From Rhizopus arrhizus (taxonomy: Eukaryota; Mucoromycota; Mucoromycetes; Mucorales; Rhizopodaceae): a DNA stretch of 64,000 nucleotides. The notes beneath the pieces were generated by a model that did no database searches, had not been told where the DNA came from, and saw nothing but the letters and a program-made list of their open reading frames with translations. Each line of letters opens with the position of its first letter. Positions within the stretch are counted from its first letter, which is position 1. The translations under genes were made by a program, and so were the position numbers. The stretch is taken from NCBI GenBank assembly GCA_024220505.1, contig JAKZZE010000036.1:124001-188000 (forward strand), given 5' to 3'. Below, one piece after another: positions 1-11,819 of the stretch.

Positions 1-547
1 GAAGATAAAACAAGAGGAGCAACATGCAATAAAACTCTAAGGAACGCAGAGAACAATTGGGGATGTAGGGGTTACGTCACCTATGATAGTTAAAGCTTGT
101 AGTGATTCTCATATTTGAATGATTTCTAAAGATGTTTAATCCAGCAGGAGAAAAGAGGCGATCGAAATGGGTTAAAAAATTAATACTTTAACGCGTATAC
201 ACACAAAATATCCTACAATTGAATCATATTTAATCACTGGTAAGCCGATGTATCACATTCTGAAAAGGACAACATATATTTTGTCTATAGTCAGTTCATA
301 TCCTAAGCAAAGCAAAGGAAAGCCAATGCTTATATTTTAGTCATATTTCCTTTTCTTCTCCCCCCAATTAAAAGTGGTACATATCGCGAATAAGGAAATC
401 TGGATTAAAATAAGCGAAATCGGAATTTGAGTGAAGATCGAGTCTTTCTATAGTCTACGTTGATCTAAGGGTTTGATTTCAAATTGACGATATATAAATC
501 TACCAGCAGTTTTTTTTTTTTTTATTTTACTTTCTCTCTCGCTCCTT
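1..547. other. Intergenic, upstream of the RING/LON gene
   Basis: No coding region recognised. A run of T followed by a CT-rich stretch at about 510-545 sits directly before the start codon of the next gene, a leader type seen before several plus-strand genes in this window. Confidence 0.5.
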
Positions 548-1894
548 ATGAAATTAATTTCTGATAAACTTATACAATCACTTGTTTGCATTTCTTGTGG
601 GGGTATTTTAATTGACCCCGTTACACTCTCTTGCGGATATACGACATGTTCTCGATGTCTTTCTACAAACAGTCCAACGAAGCAATCACTCTTTAAATGC
701 CCTTCTACACACTGTAACGCAGCTGCGCACTTATTTGGACCCGAACTTTTACAAGACACCACAATCACTCAACTTGTACATACCTTTCGCTATTTTGTCT
801 CAAATGCTGCCAAACCGCCTCTTTCACCGCCCTCTGATGATGATAAACCAACAAATTTTATCCCAAGCAATATAGTTTCACTCTTTAAATGCCCCTGCTG
901 TCGTCTAACATTCGTTGAGCCCACTACTACGCCATGCGGACACACTTTTTGCAGAATCTGTTTATTGAAATCCAAAGCTGAAAACGACATATGCAAGACG
1001 TGCCTCCGACCTCTTCCGAAATACAACAGCTTAACCGCACAACATCCCAACCACATTTTATCAAGCTTCGTAAATCAACTAGAGCTTTTAGGCTCCTTAC
1101 CCTACATCTATCGCGACCCATTACGATCCTTAGATGCCAGCTATCATCAAAGCAATATACCCATATTTGTTTCCAACAAAGTCATCTTACCTGGACAACA
1201 TACTCGGTTATCTATTCTGACACCTCATCAATTATCCATGTTTCGTAAATCACTTATACCCTTTAGTCGATATGATCTTTGTTTAGCTTCTGTTCACCGC
1301 AGTAATCCACAGGTCGCTCAATTCGGCACGATCCTTCAAGTGGTCAACATTGAACATCAAAATAAGGTCGTCATGCTAGATGTTGTGGGAGTGGATAGGT
1401 TTAAGCTAGTCTGTCATAAGGAAGATGCCAATGGGATGATCATATCTAACTTTGAGGTTTTGTATGAGCCTATGGTGCCTCAAATTGACTTTGCTTATTC
1501 TTGTGATAATTCACTTACTCATCAAAATATATCTGAATATACAGCAGATTTAGCGAATAACATCATTGAATTTGTTAAGCATTTAGGACAATCCTCATCT
1601 GCACCCTCGCACATCCTTCATTCTCAAACAACCGGTCTTTTGGGTCCTCTTTGGCTTGAAAGCGCGAAACTGTTACATGGTCAGATTCCTCAAAAAGAAA
1701 ACCCCGCAGCAGTCTGTTGGTGGGCAGCTACGGTCTTGCCTGTTCCTACGAATGATTTATATATCTTGCTAAGAACGATCTCACTTATAGATAGATTAGA
1801 GTTGGTTATTTCTTGGTTTCAATCATTTCAATCACAGTGGAAGAACTGTCGCGAGAGAGCCATAAACGCTTATTTACAGATTCCTCAGCACTAA
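548..1894 (+). CDS. LON-domain and double RING-finger protein (LONRF-like)
   Basis: Single-exon protein of 448 aa. Two RING-type Cys clusters are visible: residues 14-56 and 115-153. The second has the canonical CGHTFCRIC core; the first reads CGYTTCSRC, with Tyr at the usual zinc-binding His position. The region after about residue 185 resembles the LON substrate-binding domain (PIFVSNKVILPGQ, GTILQVVNIE, GVDRFKL), and no protease domain follows. Vertebrate LONRF proteins combine RING and LON domains and are thought to be E3 ubiquitin ligases; that function is inferred here. The start is the first ATG after a pyrimidine-rich leader, and a TAA ends the frame. The family assignment is good; the substrate is unknown. 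Confidence 0.85.
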   Translation: MKLISDKLIQSLVCISCGGILIDPVTLSCGYTTCSRCLSTNSPTKQSLFKCPSTHCNAAAHLFGPELLQDTTITQLVHTFRYFVSNAAKPPLSPPSDDDKPTNFIPSNIVSLFKCPCCRLTFVEPTTTPCGHTFCRICLLKSKAENDICKTCLRPLPKYNSLTAQHPNHILSSFVNQLELLGSLPYIYRDPLRSLDASYHQSNIPIFVSNKVILPGQHTRLSILTPHQLSMFRKSLIPFSRYDLCLASVHRSNPQVAQFGTILQVVNIEHQNKVVMLDVVGVDRFKLVCHKEDANGMIISNFEVLYEPMVPQIDFAYSCDNSLTHQNISEYTADLANNIIEFVKHLGQSSSAPSHILHSQTTGLLGPLWLESAKLLHGQIPQKENPAAVCWWAATVLPVPTNDLYILLRTISLIDRLELVISWFQSFQSQWKNCRERAINAYLQIPQH

Positions 1895-3532
1895 TTTTAT
1901 ATGAAAACGATATTTTCAATCTCCCTATTATTAAGTAATATCTTTATGACCCTTCCCTTTTGTATATGTAGTTATATGTTGTTATACCGAATTTATGATA
2001 ATAAAACAATTAAGATTTTTTTTTTGCTAATTATAGAAAAGATGTTCTAAAATATTCCAAAGCATGTACGTGTACACATGGGATCTGTAAGGGTAACTTT
2101 TTATTTCAAAACAAATATTATTTTATGCTTTTCTTCTTTTTACTGAAAAAAGTATAGATAAGTAAATAATATACAGAATTTTTATATTTTTCTATGTAGG
2201 GTTTATCAAGAGAATAACAATGCTCTTGTTCCCCTCCGGTAAATCGAAGGAAAGACTTGGATAAATGTTTTAATGACTTCCGATCAAGAAAAAAAGACAT
2301 TCCATTTGGGAAAGATTGGACAAAGGTAGTGAGTCCAGATTAGCTTTTAATTAAAAATAGTTCATGGACTTCAATGCGATTGAGCTCTCAGTCAAATAAT
2401 GCTAAGACTTAGTTTCCACAAAAAAGATATAGATTTTAAAAGAATAACTATCACATTGTTTGATTACATGAATCTTAAATTAGTGTACAAGATGATTGTA
2501 ACAAATTAACTCTGCTTTTGAGTTATTACATAAAAATAGCAGCCTTCAGACAAAAAAATTAAAAAAAAAAAATAACATTAAAAATAAAAAAAACCTGTTT
2601 ACATTATTTTTTTTATACCTGTAAAAAAATCAGGTTTATATTATCAAGATAAAAGCTCTTTTTTATATCTAAATAACAAATGATCTAGTTACTGAGCTTA
2701 TTTACAAGAATATTATCTTTTAGCCATTATACTTTTTGATAAGAGAGCCTCAAAATAAGATTGTTGTTCTACTTTTTTTTACACTTTTCATCCGTTTTGA
2801 ATAAGCGAAATAAAAGGGGTATAAGGAGTTACTGGAAAAATCAAAGAAAGATGACTAAGCTTTACTAATCAGTACATATCGTGGCAGTAGTAAAATGTAC
2901 GGCTTATTTTATAAAATGCCGTATATTGTAAGTAAAAAAATAAATAAAAGAAAAAAAAAACATAAAAGAGTAGTTTTTGGTAAACTACCTTTCTATTGAG
3001 AGTGCATAGAAAGAATAAAAAGTACTTTTGTAAAACAGACGGCATAAAAATACTTTAAGGTTGTCAGTGCAACTATAAAAGCGTAATTCAAACACCGATA
3101 GTAATCTCACTCCTACCATGTACGATAAACTATTAGTTAATATTATATATCAAGCTATATCTATATGCTTTTCGTTTTTGTTCCATCTCTCTATTTTTTA
3201 TACTTTTCTCTTCTTTGTCTCTGTGACATTTAATTAATTCAGATAGGTTAGAAAGTACAGTGTTCTTTTTTTAGCTGAAGCTACCCGAGTATCGGAGACA
3301 ATGTGAAAAAAAAAACATGTAAAAGGCTATTATTATACAACTAAGGTACATACATGTTATTAAAGTTTTGAAAAGCATTAATAAAAAAGATTCCTTTTTT
3401 GTACATCATTTTAAGTGAACTCGCCTTTTGTCGGAGTAAATTTAATGTCTGGTTTTTTGTTTGTTATTGGGGCGAGTACTCAACTCTTTTTTTCCCTTTT
3501 TATATTTTCTTTTTCTCTTATTAATACCAAAG
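1895..3532. other. Gene-free AT-rich spacer
   Basis: About 1.6 kb between two co-directional genes. Contains short A/T homopolymers but no open frame with recognisable similarity, no RNA gene and no clear repeat. The last 60 bp before the forkhead gene are T/CT-rich. Confidence 0.5.
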
Positions 3533-4181
3533 ATGTCTTCTAATGAAGAAGACAAGAGTCAAAAAGAGTCAACAAAATACTTACCACCGATTCCAGTACT
3601 GATGAGGTATCCAACACTCATTGCTTCAGTCAAACAGTACAAATTAGAGCAAAAAGAAGAATACATTGTATCTGAATCATTCATTCCTGTTGCACCCAAT
3701 GTCAGCAAACCACCCAAAAAAAGAAGAAGACCTCCATTTTCCTATTCTTCCTTGATAGCACAAGCAATATTAGCAAGTGAAAATGAACGCATGACACTAA
3801 GAGATATTTATAATTGGATTATTAACAAATACCCAACGTTATATAACGCACAAGACACTGGATGGCAGGTAATACATTGTGTGTAGAGTGAGAAAACAAA
3901 TAGCTTATTATAGATAGAATACAATACGACATAATTTATCATTAAATCGATGCTTCAAGAAAGTACCCAAGGATGAATTAGATGAACCAAAAGGGAAAGG
4001 TGGATATTGGACAATTGATCCAAGTTATATGGAAAAGTTTAAAAACGGTTCGTTTACAAGAGGTGCTTCAACACTAATGCGTAAAAAGGAACCATTTATA
4101 GCCAATGATACCCTACCCAACTCAACCAATACTGAGAATGAACCCTATCGTGTTATGAAGATTCATAACTTGTTAAATTAA
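3533..4181 (+). CDS. Forkhead-box transcription factor, 199 aa
   Basis: Two exons, 3533-3868 and 3918-4181, joined by a 49-bp GT-AG intron in phase 0. The forkhead winged-helix domain spans roughly residues 66-152: [16 protein letters not shown] opens it, [12 protein letters not shown] is helix 2, and the intron splits the recognition helix just before [28 protein letters not shown] forms the wing. The protein is short, with little beyond the DNA-binding domain and an acidic, Lys-rich N-terminus. An ATG 72 bp further upstream is not in frame with a better leader; the chosen ATG follows the pyrimidine tract. Fungal forkhead factors commonly regulate the cell cycle, but the target here cannot be read from sequence. 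Confidence 0.9.
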
Positions 4182-4282
4182 TATTAATCATTTATGTGTA
4201 TATTTATTGTGTATATTATATTATTAAGCATTAAAATCTATTTAGTTTTTAAGTATTTGTTTGTTAACACACCATTTCCGGA

Positions 4283-4441
4283 AATAGATTGCACAAATAT
4301 AAAAAATCTTTGTACACATGAAAAATCCAAATTGCACAAATGAAATTTTTAGACTGCACATCAGCCGAACTCGCTTTGCACAGATAAAAAATAAAGATTG
4401 CATAACCTCTGGATTTGTTTTTGCACAAATATGCAATCTTT
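4283..4441. repeat. Short repeat cluster with inverted arms
   Basis: The decamer TTGCACAAAT occurs several times. An 11-bp perfect inverted pair (AAAGATTGCAT at 4393-4403, ATGCAATCTTT at 4431-4441) encloses about 27 bp. It lies next to a decayed transposase and may be the end of that element or of a small non-autonomous one. Confidence 0.45.
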
Positions 4442-4629
4442 TACTGCTATTAGGAGTTATTACACTCTTCGCCAAACTTTTGAAAAAATTAGCTGAATTT
4501 AAAAAGCACAATTAGCCATTTTCCTTAGGTAATCTTAGCCAAAAAATAAAAATCCCTTCAGCCAAATTCAGCATATAAATTAACTAAATTATGCTAATTA
4601 AGTATAATTCTTTCTTTATTATATATGTT

Positions 4630-5400
4630 TTCTATTTAAGAAAGCTTCAAAACTTGCCATGGAATATCTACAAAATCCTTTGATAACTCAAAAGAATACT
4701 GTTGCATGCATCACGTATTCTTGAGTTTAATGTCTCTTCTTGCAAGAGCTCTTCCCTTTTCATTTTGCTTTTACAAACAGACCAAAACTGCTCAATAGAA
4801 TTTAGCTTAGGGGAATATGGAGGAAGATGTACATAACCATATCCCCGCTGTTGATCTCTTTCGATTTCAGCAGTCTTATGTATAGGCGCGTTATCCACTA
4901 CTATGTAGCATTCTTTGAACTCCTTGTGCTTGTCTAAAACATCCATTGTGTCCTATATGAAATTGAAATAGTAGCCTGTGACAGTACAACCTCTACTTTG
5001 AGTGTTGATTACAGTTTTACCGCCTCCTGATATTCTCTTCTTATTTTGATTAACGGCTCTTGACCTTCTCACCTTCACATTGATAACTCCATACGGAGAA
5101 ATTGCTCCAATTATGGTCGCAGTCTTTGATCTTGACTTGAGTATAATTACTTTAGCACGGCTACCTATCTTAGATCAAGATACAATTCTTTTCATATTGA
5201 TATGAAAAGTAGCTTCGTCGATAAATACGCAATTAGTGAGATAGTTCATATAATTTTCCATCCATCTTTTAATCCATGCGGACCTTCTTTCGATGTTCTT
5301 AGATGAGCTTCTTTCCACTGTACTTCTAATCCTTCTCTTAATTGAAATAGTGCATAAAACAACGTTATTCAAATCAGTGAGGAATTCCCAGAACAAAAGA
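4630..5400 (-). pseudogene. Tc1/mariner-type DDE transposase, copy A (decayed)
   Basis: One minus-strand frame covers most of the catalytic domain of a Tc1/mariner (IS630-like) transposase. The three acidic motifs are visible: NCVFIDEATFH (first D), IVVDNAPIHK (second D) and LPPYSPKLNSIEQFWS (E). In-frame stops interrupt it at about 5175 and about 4949, and the N-terminal DNA-binding part is missing or unrecognisable. It belongs to the same family as the copies at 13.8 kb and 46.1 kb. Both stops can be explained by C-to-T changes (CGA or CAG to stop). Confidence 0.8.
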
Positions 5401-5526
5401 TGACCTATGCCAGATATACAAAGGAAAAAACGAAAGTTTTCATAATCATAATTATAGATGACATTTGCTAAAGTACCTAAAGATTAAAAGAGCCTTCACA
5501 ATAGAAGATGTCAAGCCACTCAATAA

Positions 5527-5620
5527 GATATGAATACCTGACCTCAATTAGAATGATTTTAATTAAACTTGGACTGAAATAAAGATCAGTCTCAAAAAGT
5601 ACACAAACCGTTTCTTCATT
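5527..5620 (-). repeat. Coding-relic repeat, copy 1 (partner at about 38.1 kb)
   Basis: About 90 bp matches 38105-38200 imperfectly, with the block AATACCTG, CTCAATTAGAAT or TTCAATTAGAAT, and GAAATAAAGATC in the same order. Minus-strand translations of both copies share IKxILIExRYxYL, so the conserved thing is probably a protein fragment of an old repeated element. The family is not recognised. Confidence 0.45.
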
Positions 5621-5724
5621 ATTGCTTATATCTTTTATGTAATTTGGAAATTCCTAGTGTAAAGAAGATTGTGTCAATCAAGTCGAAACTAGCTAGTTGA
5701 ATAATTATGCAATATTAAAATGGA

Positions 5725-5746
5725 AAGAGAGAGAGAGAGAGAGAGC
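5725..5746. repeat. (GA)n microsatellite
   Basis: Uninterrupted GA dinucleotide run. An apparent open frame over it is low-complexity and is not called. Confidence 0.8.
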
Positions 5747-5926
5747 AAATGAACATCTCTGTGTCATATGTAATAAAGATTCAAGAACATTTTTGTGGAA
5801 AACATCAGAAAACGAAAAGTCAAAGATAAGCAAAAACCAAAAAACACATTTCAACTTAGCTTTGCTAATTCTCAAAGTATTCCTGAGGCTAAACAAGCCC
5901 CTACACGAGCTTCAAATGGTGATCTT

Positions 5927-6560
5927 AACATGAAAAATAAAAAATTTGTCTCTATTATCCAAACTGCAATATAGCCTGTCATGCAATTTAAGGACAGGTG
6001 CCTTATCTAGATACTTCCAAAGCAATCATGTTAGAAGAGAGTCGTGATTGAATGATGCAGATCTGAAGAGAAAAGTATTGAATTATATCAAATTTGAGCT
6101 ATCAACATCGTTCTCTTGCTGATATTTTTTTTAAAAAAAAAGTGTGAATAAGAAATTGACGCCTTCAAAGGTTGACTTATGTTGTTTTGTCAGCATATCA
6201 ACACTAAATAAATACTTTATCGAATGGGAGCGACTACTACAGCAAGTATGGAAAAGAGGTTTTTAAGATGCTCATGAAAGAGCAGGTGTTATAGATTACC
6301 AGACATAGACAGAGAAAATGATGGCATACAAAGAAATCGAAGTTTACAAAGATGAAAAGCAAGTTCACGCTAAGCATGGTAAATATATATTTCATACCAA
6401 GGATGAAAAGTCAAACATGTGATGTGTCGCAAGAGAAGCTTCCAGTTAGAAAGATGATCCCTAGACTGTCCTGATTAGCAAGTTTCAATGTTCATGGGAT
6501 AATAAATCAAAAAGGGACAGTATGATCCTTGAAGAATATCTCAAGACTAGAACAAACAGA
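5927..6560 (+). pseudogene. Decayed transposon protein with a DGHER-like motif
   Basis: A frame with several stops contains DAHERAGVIDYQ followed by an Asp/Glu/Lys-rich stretch (EKMMAYKEIEVYKDEKQ). From memory, a motif of the form DGHER-x-DVVEYR is common in repeated fungal transposase-like proteins, so this is read as a relic of such an element. The preceding 150 bp in shifted frames look like its N-terminal side. No intact open frame remains. The assignment rests on one short motif. Confidence 0.4.
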
Positions 6561-7667
6561 GATGGATGGTGGGCTTTTGAGGAACTTGGCATAACATCCA
6601 GTCAAAGATGCAATCTGGCTGTTTGAATTGGTTCATCCTAGTTGCATTAGAGTATCTATGTTCAATTAAAGCAGCAATCATCAAACACTCAAAAGTGATG
6701 CTCTGGTTGAATCTTGCATAACCTTGAATGAAAAAGAATGTCAAGAAGGTTGAAAGAAAGTCTTCTTCACATAATAACAAGAAGAAAATGATTATAAAAA
6801 ACATCAAGTTTTTCAAAGGTAACTTGCCTCTGATTATGAAATACAATGTCATTATACATCATTTTAAATCAAAACATATCTCAACTGCGACTATAGATTA
6901 AAGTTACTAAAAAAACTTTTATGCTATTTTTCAGGTATGATAATATTATCAAAAAGTGCTTGTAATACACTAAGGCTTATAGTGGCAAGTTAAATAAAAC
7001 GAGGGTGGGGGGAATAAGTCAAAAAAGTATTAAAAACAAGGTATTTAGAGTCGAAAACCTACAAATGATTTGAATCTTAGTTATATTTATTATATTAGTT
7101 CAACACATTCCAGCTTTGGTTTTAGTTTCTACTGTGGTCTATAGTATTTTAAGACTCTGATCAAGTATTTACACATCTCACTGAATATTGTTTGATGATA
7201 ATAGAACCTTTTTAAACAAGAATATAGATCGAGTTTTATATTAAACAAGAATTGATAGCTCAGTGTCTTTTAAGAATTAATCAACTTATTTTATTTCCAA
7301 ATACGATTAAAAGCAAGATTCAAGACCAGAAAAGATTTCATGTCGGCTTAACGGATGAATTCCGATAATTTAAGGAGAAGAAGGGGCTCTTGTTGTGAGC
7401 ATTAGCTTTTCTTCTTCTTCTTGTTCTTCTTATCTTCACATACATACATATATACACTAGCATCGAAAACTCAAAGCATAGAATAAATTAATACTTTGAA
7501 TCTCGTAAACAAGCATAATCTGTTGTTATTGTCCTGTATTGCTTTGTGTAGCCCTCTATTCATTTCGTCATCAGTCTTTTTTTTTTCTTCTTTTCTTTTT
7601 TTTCATTTCTGTTACATTTTTATTTATTTATTTTTTTTTTCTTCTTTTTTCAATATTTAAAAATTTG
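6561..7667. other. Gene-free spacer before the SH3-RA gene
   Basis: No coding region recognised. The final 100 bp are strongly T-rich with TTC/CTT runs, directly upstream of the next start codon. Confidence 0.5.
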
Positions 7668-9402
7668 ATGCTAAATACAATCAAATCATCTTACAAGAGT
7701 AGATCACCTACGCCTACTCCAGAAGATCAAGAAGAATCGGATGATTCATCACTTAGTATTCCTGATGAAAACATTGATTTCAATCTAGTCTATACACTTT
7801 ATACATTTGAAGCTACTGTAAACGGACAAGCCTCGGTCAAAAAGGGAGATGCACTTTCTTTATTGGATGATTCCAACTCTTACTGGTGGTTGATCAAGGA
7901 TTTGGGTACATCAGAGATTGGATATATTCCTGCAGAGAATATTGAAACACCCTTTGAAAGATTAGCAAGACTAAATAAATATAGAAATCTAGAGGTAAAA
8001 TGATGATGTAAGAAGCAAATACTTATACTCTATAGATCACCTCACAAATGACGCATTATATAAAAAAAGAAAAAAAAAGACTAAAGAAAAAGAAGGTTTC
8101 TTTATCCACTCGTGTTCAATTTCAACTTGAAGTCATTCTGACAGATGAAGAAGAAAATAAAGAAGAAACAGTCTATGAGACATGGACATCAGAAATGTCT
8201 TTAGATTCCTTATTCCTTGACAGTGTATCGGATGATGATGATGATGATAGTAGTTCGCAACAAACCCTAACAGAAGAGACACTTTGGCATGTGCTGCGAG
8301 TCTATGCGGGCAATTTGAATGTGGCAGCATCGTATCACTCTATTCGAGTGACAGAAAATATAAGCGCCGCTGAATTGTTATCAAGAGCTAAAGAGAAATT
8401 TCATATTCCTCAAATTGATGTGCACCATAACAGAGAAAGTATAGAATATTACTTGACCATAAAGAATAAAGAAGGCGAAGAAATCATGATGCAACCAGAA
8501 GACAAGCCTTGTGCTATTTATGAAACATTGAATAGTCATCTTACAATGCCCATGCCACCGATAAAGCAAACTAGATCACATAGGAAAAAGAAGAGGAGAC
8601 ATCAATATGAACAAGTTCAATTTTTGCTTCACAAGCGCATTAGACGCAGAAGTGAGGGTGGATTGATACATGTCAAGCTATGCTTGTTGTTATCCAATCA
8701 TTTTTCACAACTGACGAGAAAGAAGGATATGAAAGGAGTTGAAAGAATTGATAAATTAGTTGCTATTCGTGATACAATCACAGTGAATGAATTAACACAG
8801 ATAGCCTTTGAAAAGTTTCATATCAAACCTCATGAATCACAAAAATACAGCTTATTACTTCATACAAAGAAGAATGGTAAGTTGATAAAAAGTTGATTAT
8901 GTTTTACTCATAAAGATTAGATACTTTACTGAATAATAATTTTGTATTATCCGATATTCTAAAGACCAACAATGAAGAAGAAAAACAATTCATCTTGTAC
9001 AATCGTACTCAGCCGTACAATCACAATCCTATCCAAGTCACTGTCACTGTCGATCGAGTCACACAGGCCATCTTAAAGCGTGTAGACACAGCACTTGCTC
9101 AGCAACCGATAGAAAACAACAAGAAATTCACCATGTCCGTATCAAGAAATGACCAAAACGGTATCGATATTCATTTACCTCATGGATTATTAAGGAGTCG
9201 TCGTCTGAGTCAAAATAAGACACATTATTCCTTGATGACATCTGTTCACAGCGTGCCTATATTCGAAAGGATCTTGCCAGAGACAATAAGAAAAGATGAA
9301 TCAATTGTATCAGCAAAAGAGCTGGAGATACTTGTACAATATGGAATACATTCGTTGAATAGTTTGGAAAGCAAATACAGTCACTTCAACATTGTAAATT
9401 AA
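7668..9402 (+). CDS. SH3 plus Ras-association domain polarity protein (Tea4/Bud14-like), 549 aa
   Basis: Three exons, 7668-7994, 8036-8876 and 8921-9402, with 41- and 44-bp introns; the spliced frame closes exactly. An SH3 domain lies at about residues 40-95 (LYTFEATVNGQASVKKGDAL, SNSYWWL, GYIPAENIETP). The following FERLARLNKYRNLE is typical of the fungal Bud14/Tea4 polarity family. After an acidic linker come two ubiquitin-like Ras-association-type blocks, starting near LWHVLRVYAGNLNVAAS and near GGLIHVKLCLL, each ending in a FHI-type strand. Known Bud14/Tea4 proteins recruit PP1 phosphatase and formin at growing tips. A direct Ras or Rho link is inferred from the RA-like blocks, which are my weakest assignment. 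The start follows the T-rich leader. Confidence 0.8.
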
Positions 9403-10357
9403 GAGAAAATAAGCATTCGATGTTAAAAAGAACCATTTGTTATATTATAAAAATTGCATTCATTTATATATCCTATCCCCTTTTTTATCATTTTACATTG
9501 AAACTTCATTAGCGAAAAAGAAAGTTGAATGATCAATATCAAATAGTACATACAACTTTAACAATTTACAGAAAAAGATACCAACTATGTGTCACTCAGG
9601 TGCATTGTTTAAACTAAAGGAAAAAAGGAGATTGTAAATGATGTTTTTTGTTTATCAGTCAAGATGCTAATAAGACTGATTTAAAAAACGAAATCAAAGC
9701 ATACCTACAAGTGTATTGACAAGTCTTCAAAAAAAAAAAGCTATATATATTTTATGTCTGTTCCTTTGGTGAGTTCCGAGGAATACAATCCTGATTTGCA
9801 AAGCAAAAGAAATAAATAGGTCTTTTACTAATAATTCACACAAATAATGGTGCTAAGCATATATACATGAATTGAGTACTACTCAGTATTTGTGATCAGT
9901 TTCATGTTAATTATTTATCCAAGATGCGATAAAAACAAAATGCTAAAGTATAAAAAAAAAAGAAAAGTTTGTAATTATGTTCTCTTTCAGATTATGATAA
10001 AGATGATATACGTCCTTTAGTTTCTTTTTATTAGACTATATTCATCAAGAGACTAGATAAGATGATTAGTTTTGATATTCTCACAAATAAGTATAAACAT
10101 ATTACAGTGAGCTGTATGGTTATCATCATGTAATCCCATTTAATCATATTCTGTTTCTTTTCATTTCTATAGTTAAAGTTAATTCATATAAAACGATCAA
10201 CACGTTTCACAGTGTGCTTCAGGTAAACAATAGAAAATGATTCATGAATAAATAATAGTATAAATCAATACAAAGAGTATGAAGTCCGTCTAACAAAAAA
10301 AAATTCATGCGACTCAGATGCTAAGCTTTTGTCACACCTCTGAATAAGGATATAATC

Positions 10358-10392
<35 letters not shown>

Positions 10393-10405
10393 GTTTCTTT
10401 AAAAA
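9403..10405. other. Spacer containing a 31-bp poly(T) tract
   Basis: No gene seen. A 31-T run occupies 10360-10390 and ends 15 bp before the F-box protein start codon. It may be a leader or promoter element (nucleosome-excluding) or a retroposition scar. Confidence 0.6.
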
Positions 10406-11626
10406 ATGTCATCAAATCCTTTTAGAACACACCATCCTTCAATACATTATAACCCTTTCCGTCATCTTTGCAACAAGACGACGCTCTCGTCAATATTCAC
10501 TCATGTTTTACCTCATCTGAACAGACAAGATATCGTCATCTGCAGTTTATTGAACAGTAATTTTTATCGCTTAACGTTCGATTGGATCTGGAAGTCACCC
10601 GAATTTAATCAAATTTCATATATTCACAGTGGATTATACATGTTCAACCGATTTCTTTTGTTATTACCTTCCTTTAGATCTTCTACCTTGAACGAAATCC
10701 GATCGATAGATCTTTCTGATATACAAGAGACATTGTATGAGCGTGTCCACTCTGAATTCTTCAAGCTTCTCATCAGACATCTACCCAACCTGAGCCATCT
10801 CAACCTGTCGCACGCCCTCTTTTTCTCCAACCAGAGTCTTCCGTCCGAAAGGTGGAGCTTATCGAATCTTTGTGAACTCGATCTTTCGGATTGTCCTAAC
10901 GTGACAGATGAAATGTTGGTGACCTTGGCTCGTGGATGTCGACGGTTGTCGACTCTCAAGATCAATCATCTTTCTCGTCACAAGGGCCGTGGTCTTGCAG
11001 CCTTTGCAGCTGAATGTGATCATCTGGAAAGTGTATCTGCCTCTCAAAATCCATTGATGGGGGATGAGGGTCTAATTGCCCTTGCCAAGTTTAGACATAT
11101 TCATCTTCGACATCTCGACCTCTCTGGATGCCCCTCGATAACTTCTGTTGGACTTGATTTTATCGTCCGGTACTGTGTTCATCTCCAGTCGTTCTCTTTG
11201 GCTGATGGTATCGTCTGGAACGACCGCCTGAACTGCAGGCTGACCGAGACCTTGGATCTTTCTCGTCTGCCTGAACCACATTCGATCGCTCGCTGGCTGT
11301 CTCGCGCATCCCTCACCTGTCTGACGATGCTCTCGATTGATTTTCAGGTGCTCTTGTCGGCCGCAAGGCTAAATACACCCAAGGTCGTCACTCTGACACT
11401 CACCCAAGCTCCTGAACGAATACCTGTCTCCTTCTTATCTCATCTGTGTCTTCAGTTACCTAACCTCAAACATCTCATCATCGAAAAAGAAAGTTCTCGT
11501 CATGAATTTTTGCTGATGGATGGGAAGGCTAAAGAAGAAACGATCGAAGAAAGTATAAAGACGATGAATTGGACCCAAAAAAGGGTTTTTGTCGAGTTGA
11601 GAATAAAAGTGTGGAAGATCAACTGA
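10406..11626 (+). CDS. F-box / leucine-rich-repeat protein, 406 aa
   Basis: Single exon. The N-terminal segment at about residues 28-68 (IFTHVLPHLNRQDIVICSLL, then WIWKSPEF) fits an F-box. It is followed by AMN1/Grr1-type leucine-rich repeats such as LCELDLSDCPNVTDEML and LRHLDLSGCPSITSVGL. F-box proteins bind Skp1 and bring substrates to an SCF ubiquitin ligase; the RING partner RBX1 of that complex is encoded at 17.6 kb. The second half of the gene is more GC-rich than its surroundings, as is the convergent tubulin gene. The substrate is unknown. Confidence 0.85.
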   Translation: MSSNPFRTHHPSIHYNPFRHLCNKTTLSSIFTHVLPHLNRQDIVICSLLNSNFYRLTFDWIWKSPEFNQISYIHSGLYMFNRFLLLLPSFRSSTLNEIRSIDLSDIQETLYERVHSEFFKLLIRHLPNLSHLNLSHALFFSNQSLPSERWSLSNLCELDLSDCPNVTDEMLVTLARGCRRLSTLKINHLSRHKGRGLAAFAAECDHLESVSASQNPLMGDEGLIALAKFRHIHLRHLDLSGCPSITSVGLDFIVRYCVHLQSFSLADGIVWNDRLNCRLTETLDLSRLPEPHSIARWLSRASLTCLTMLSIDFQVLLSAARLNTPKVVTLTLTQAPERIPVSFLSHLCLQLPNLKHLIIEKESSRHEFLLMDGKAKEETIEESIKTMNWTQKRVFVELRIKVWKIN

Positions 11627-11819
11627 ACCTGTTAGAATGGTAATAATGAAATGTGATGGTTTAATAATGTATTTATGATTGATAAACATCACAAGGTCCT
11701 CTGAAGTACTGTCGTAAACATTTGTGTACTCGTTTTTGATTGAACAACAATGGCCTTGTTCTTTTCCCAGACAAACGAATAAAAATCGTGAAATAAGTTA
11801 TTTATTAATAATAGAGTAC

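Noticed and set aside
2118..2300. 60-codon minus frame
   Set aside because: No similarity, K/F-rich low-complexity ends.
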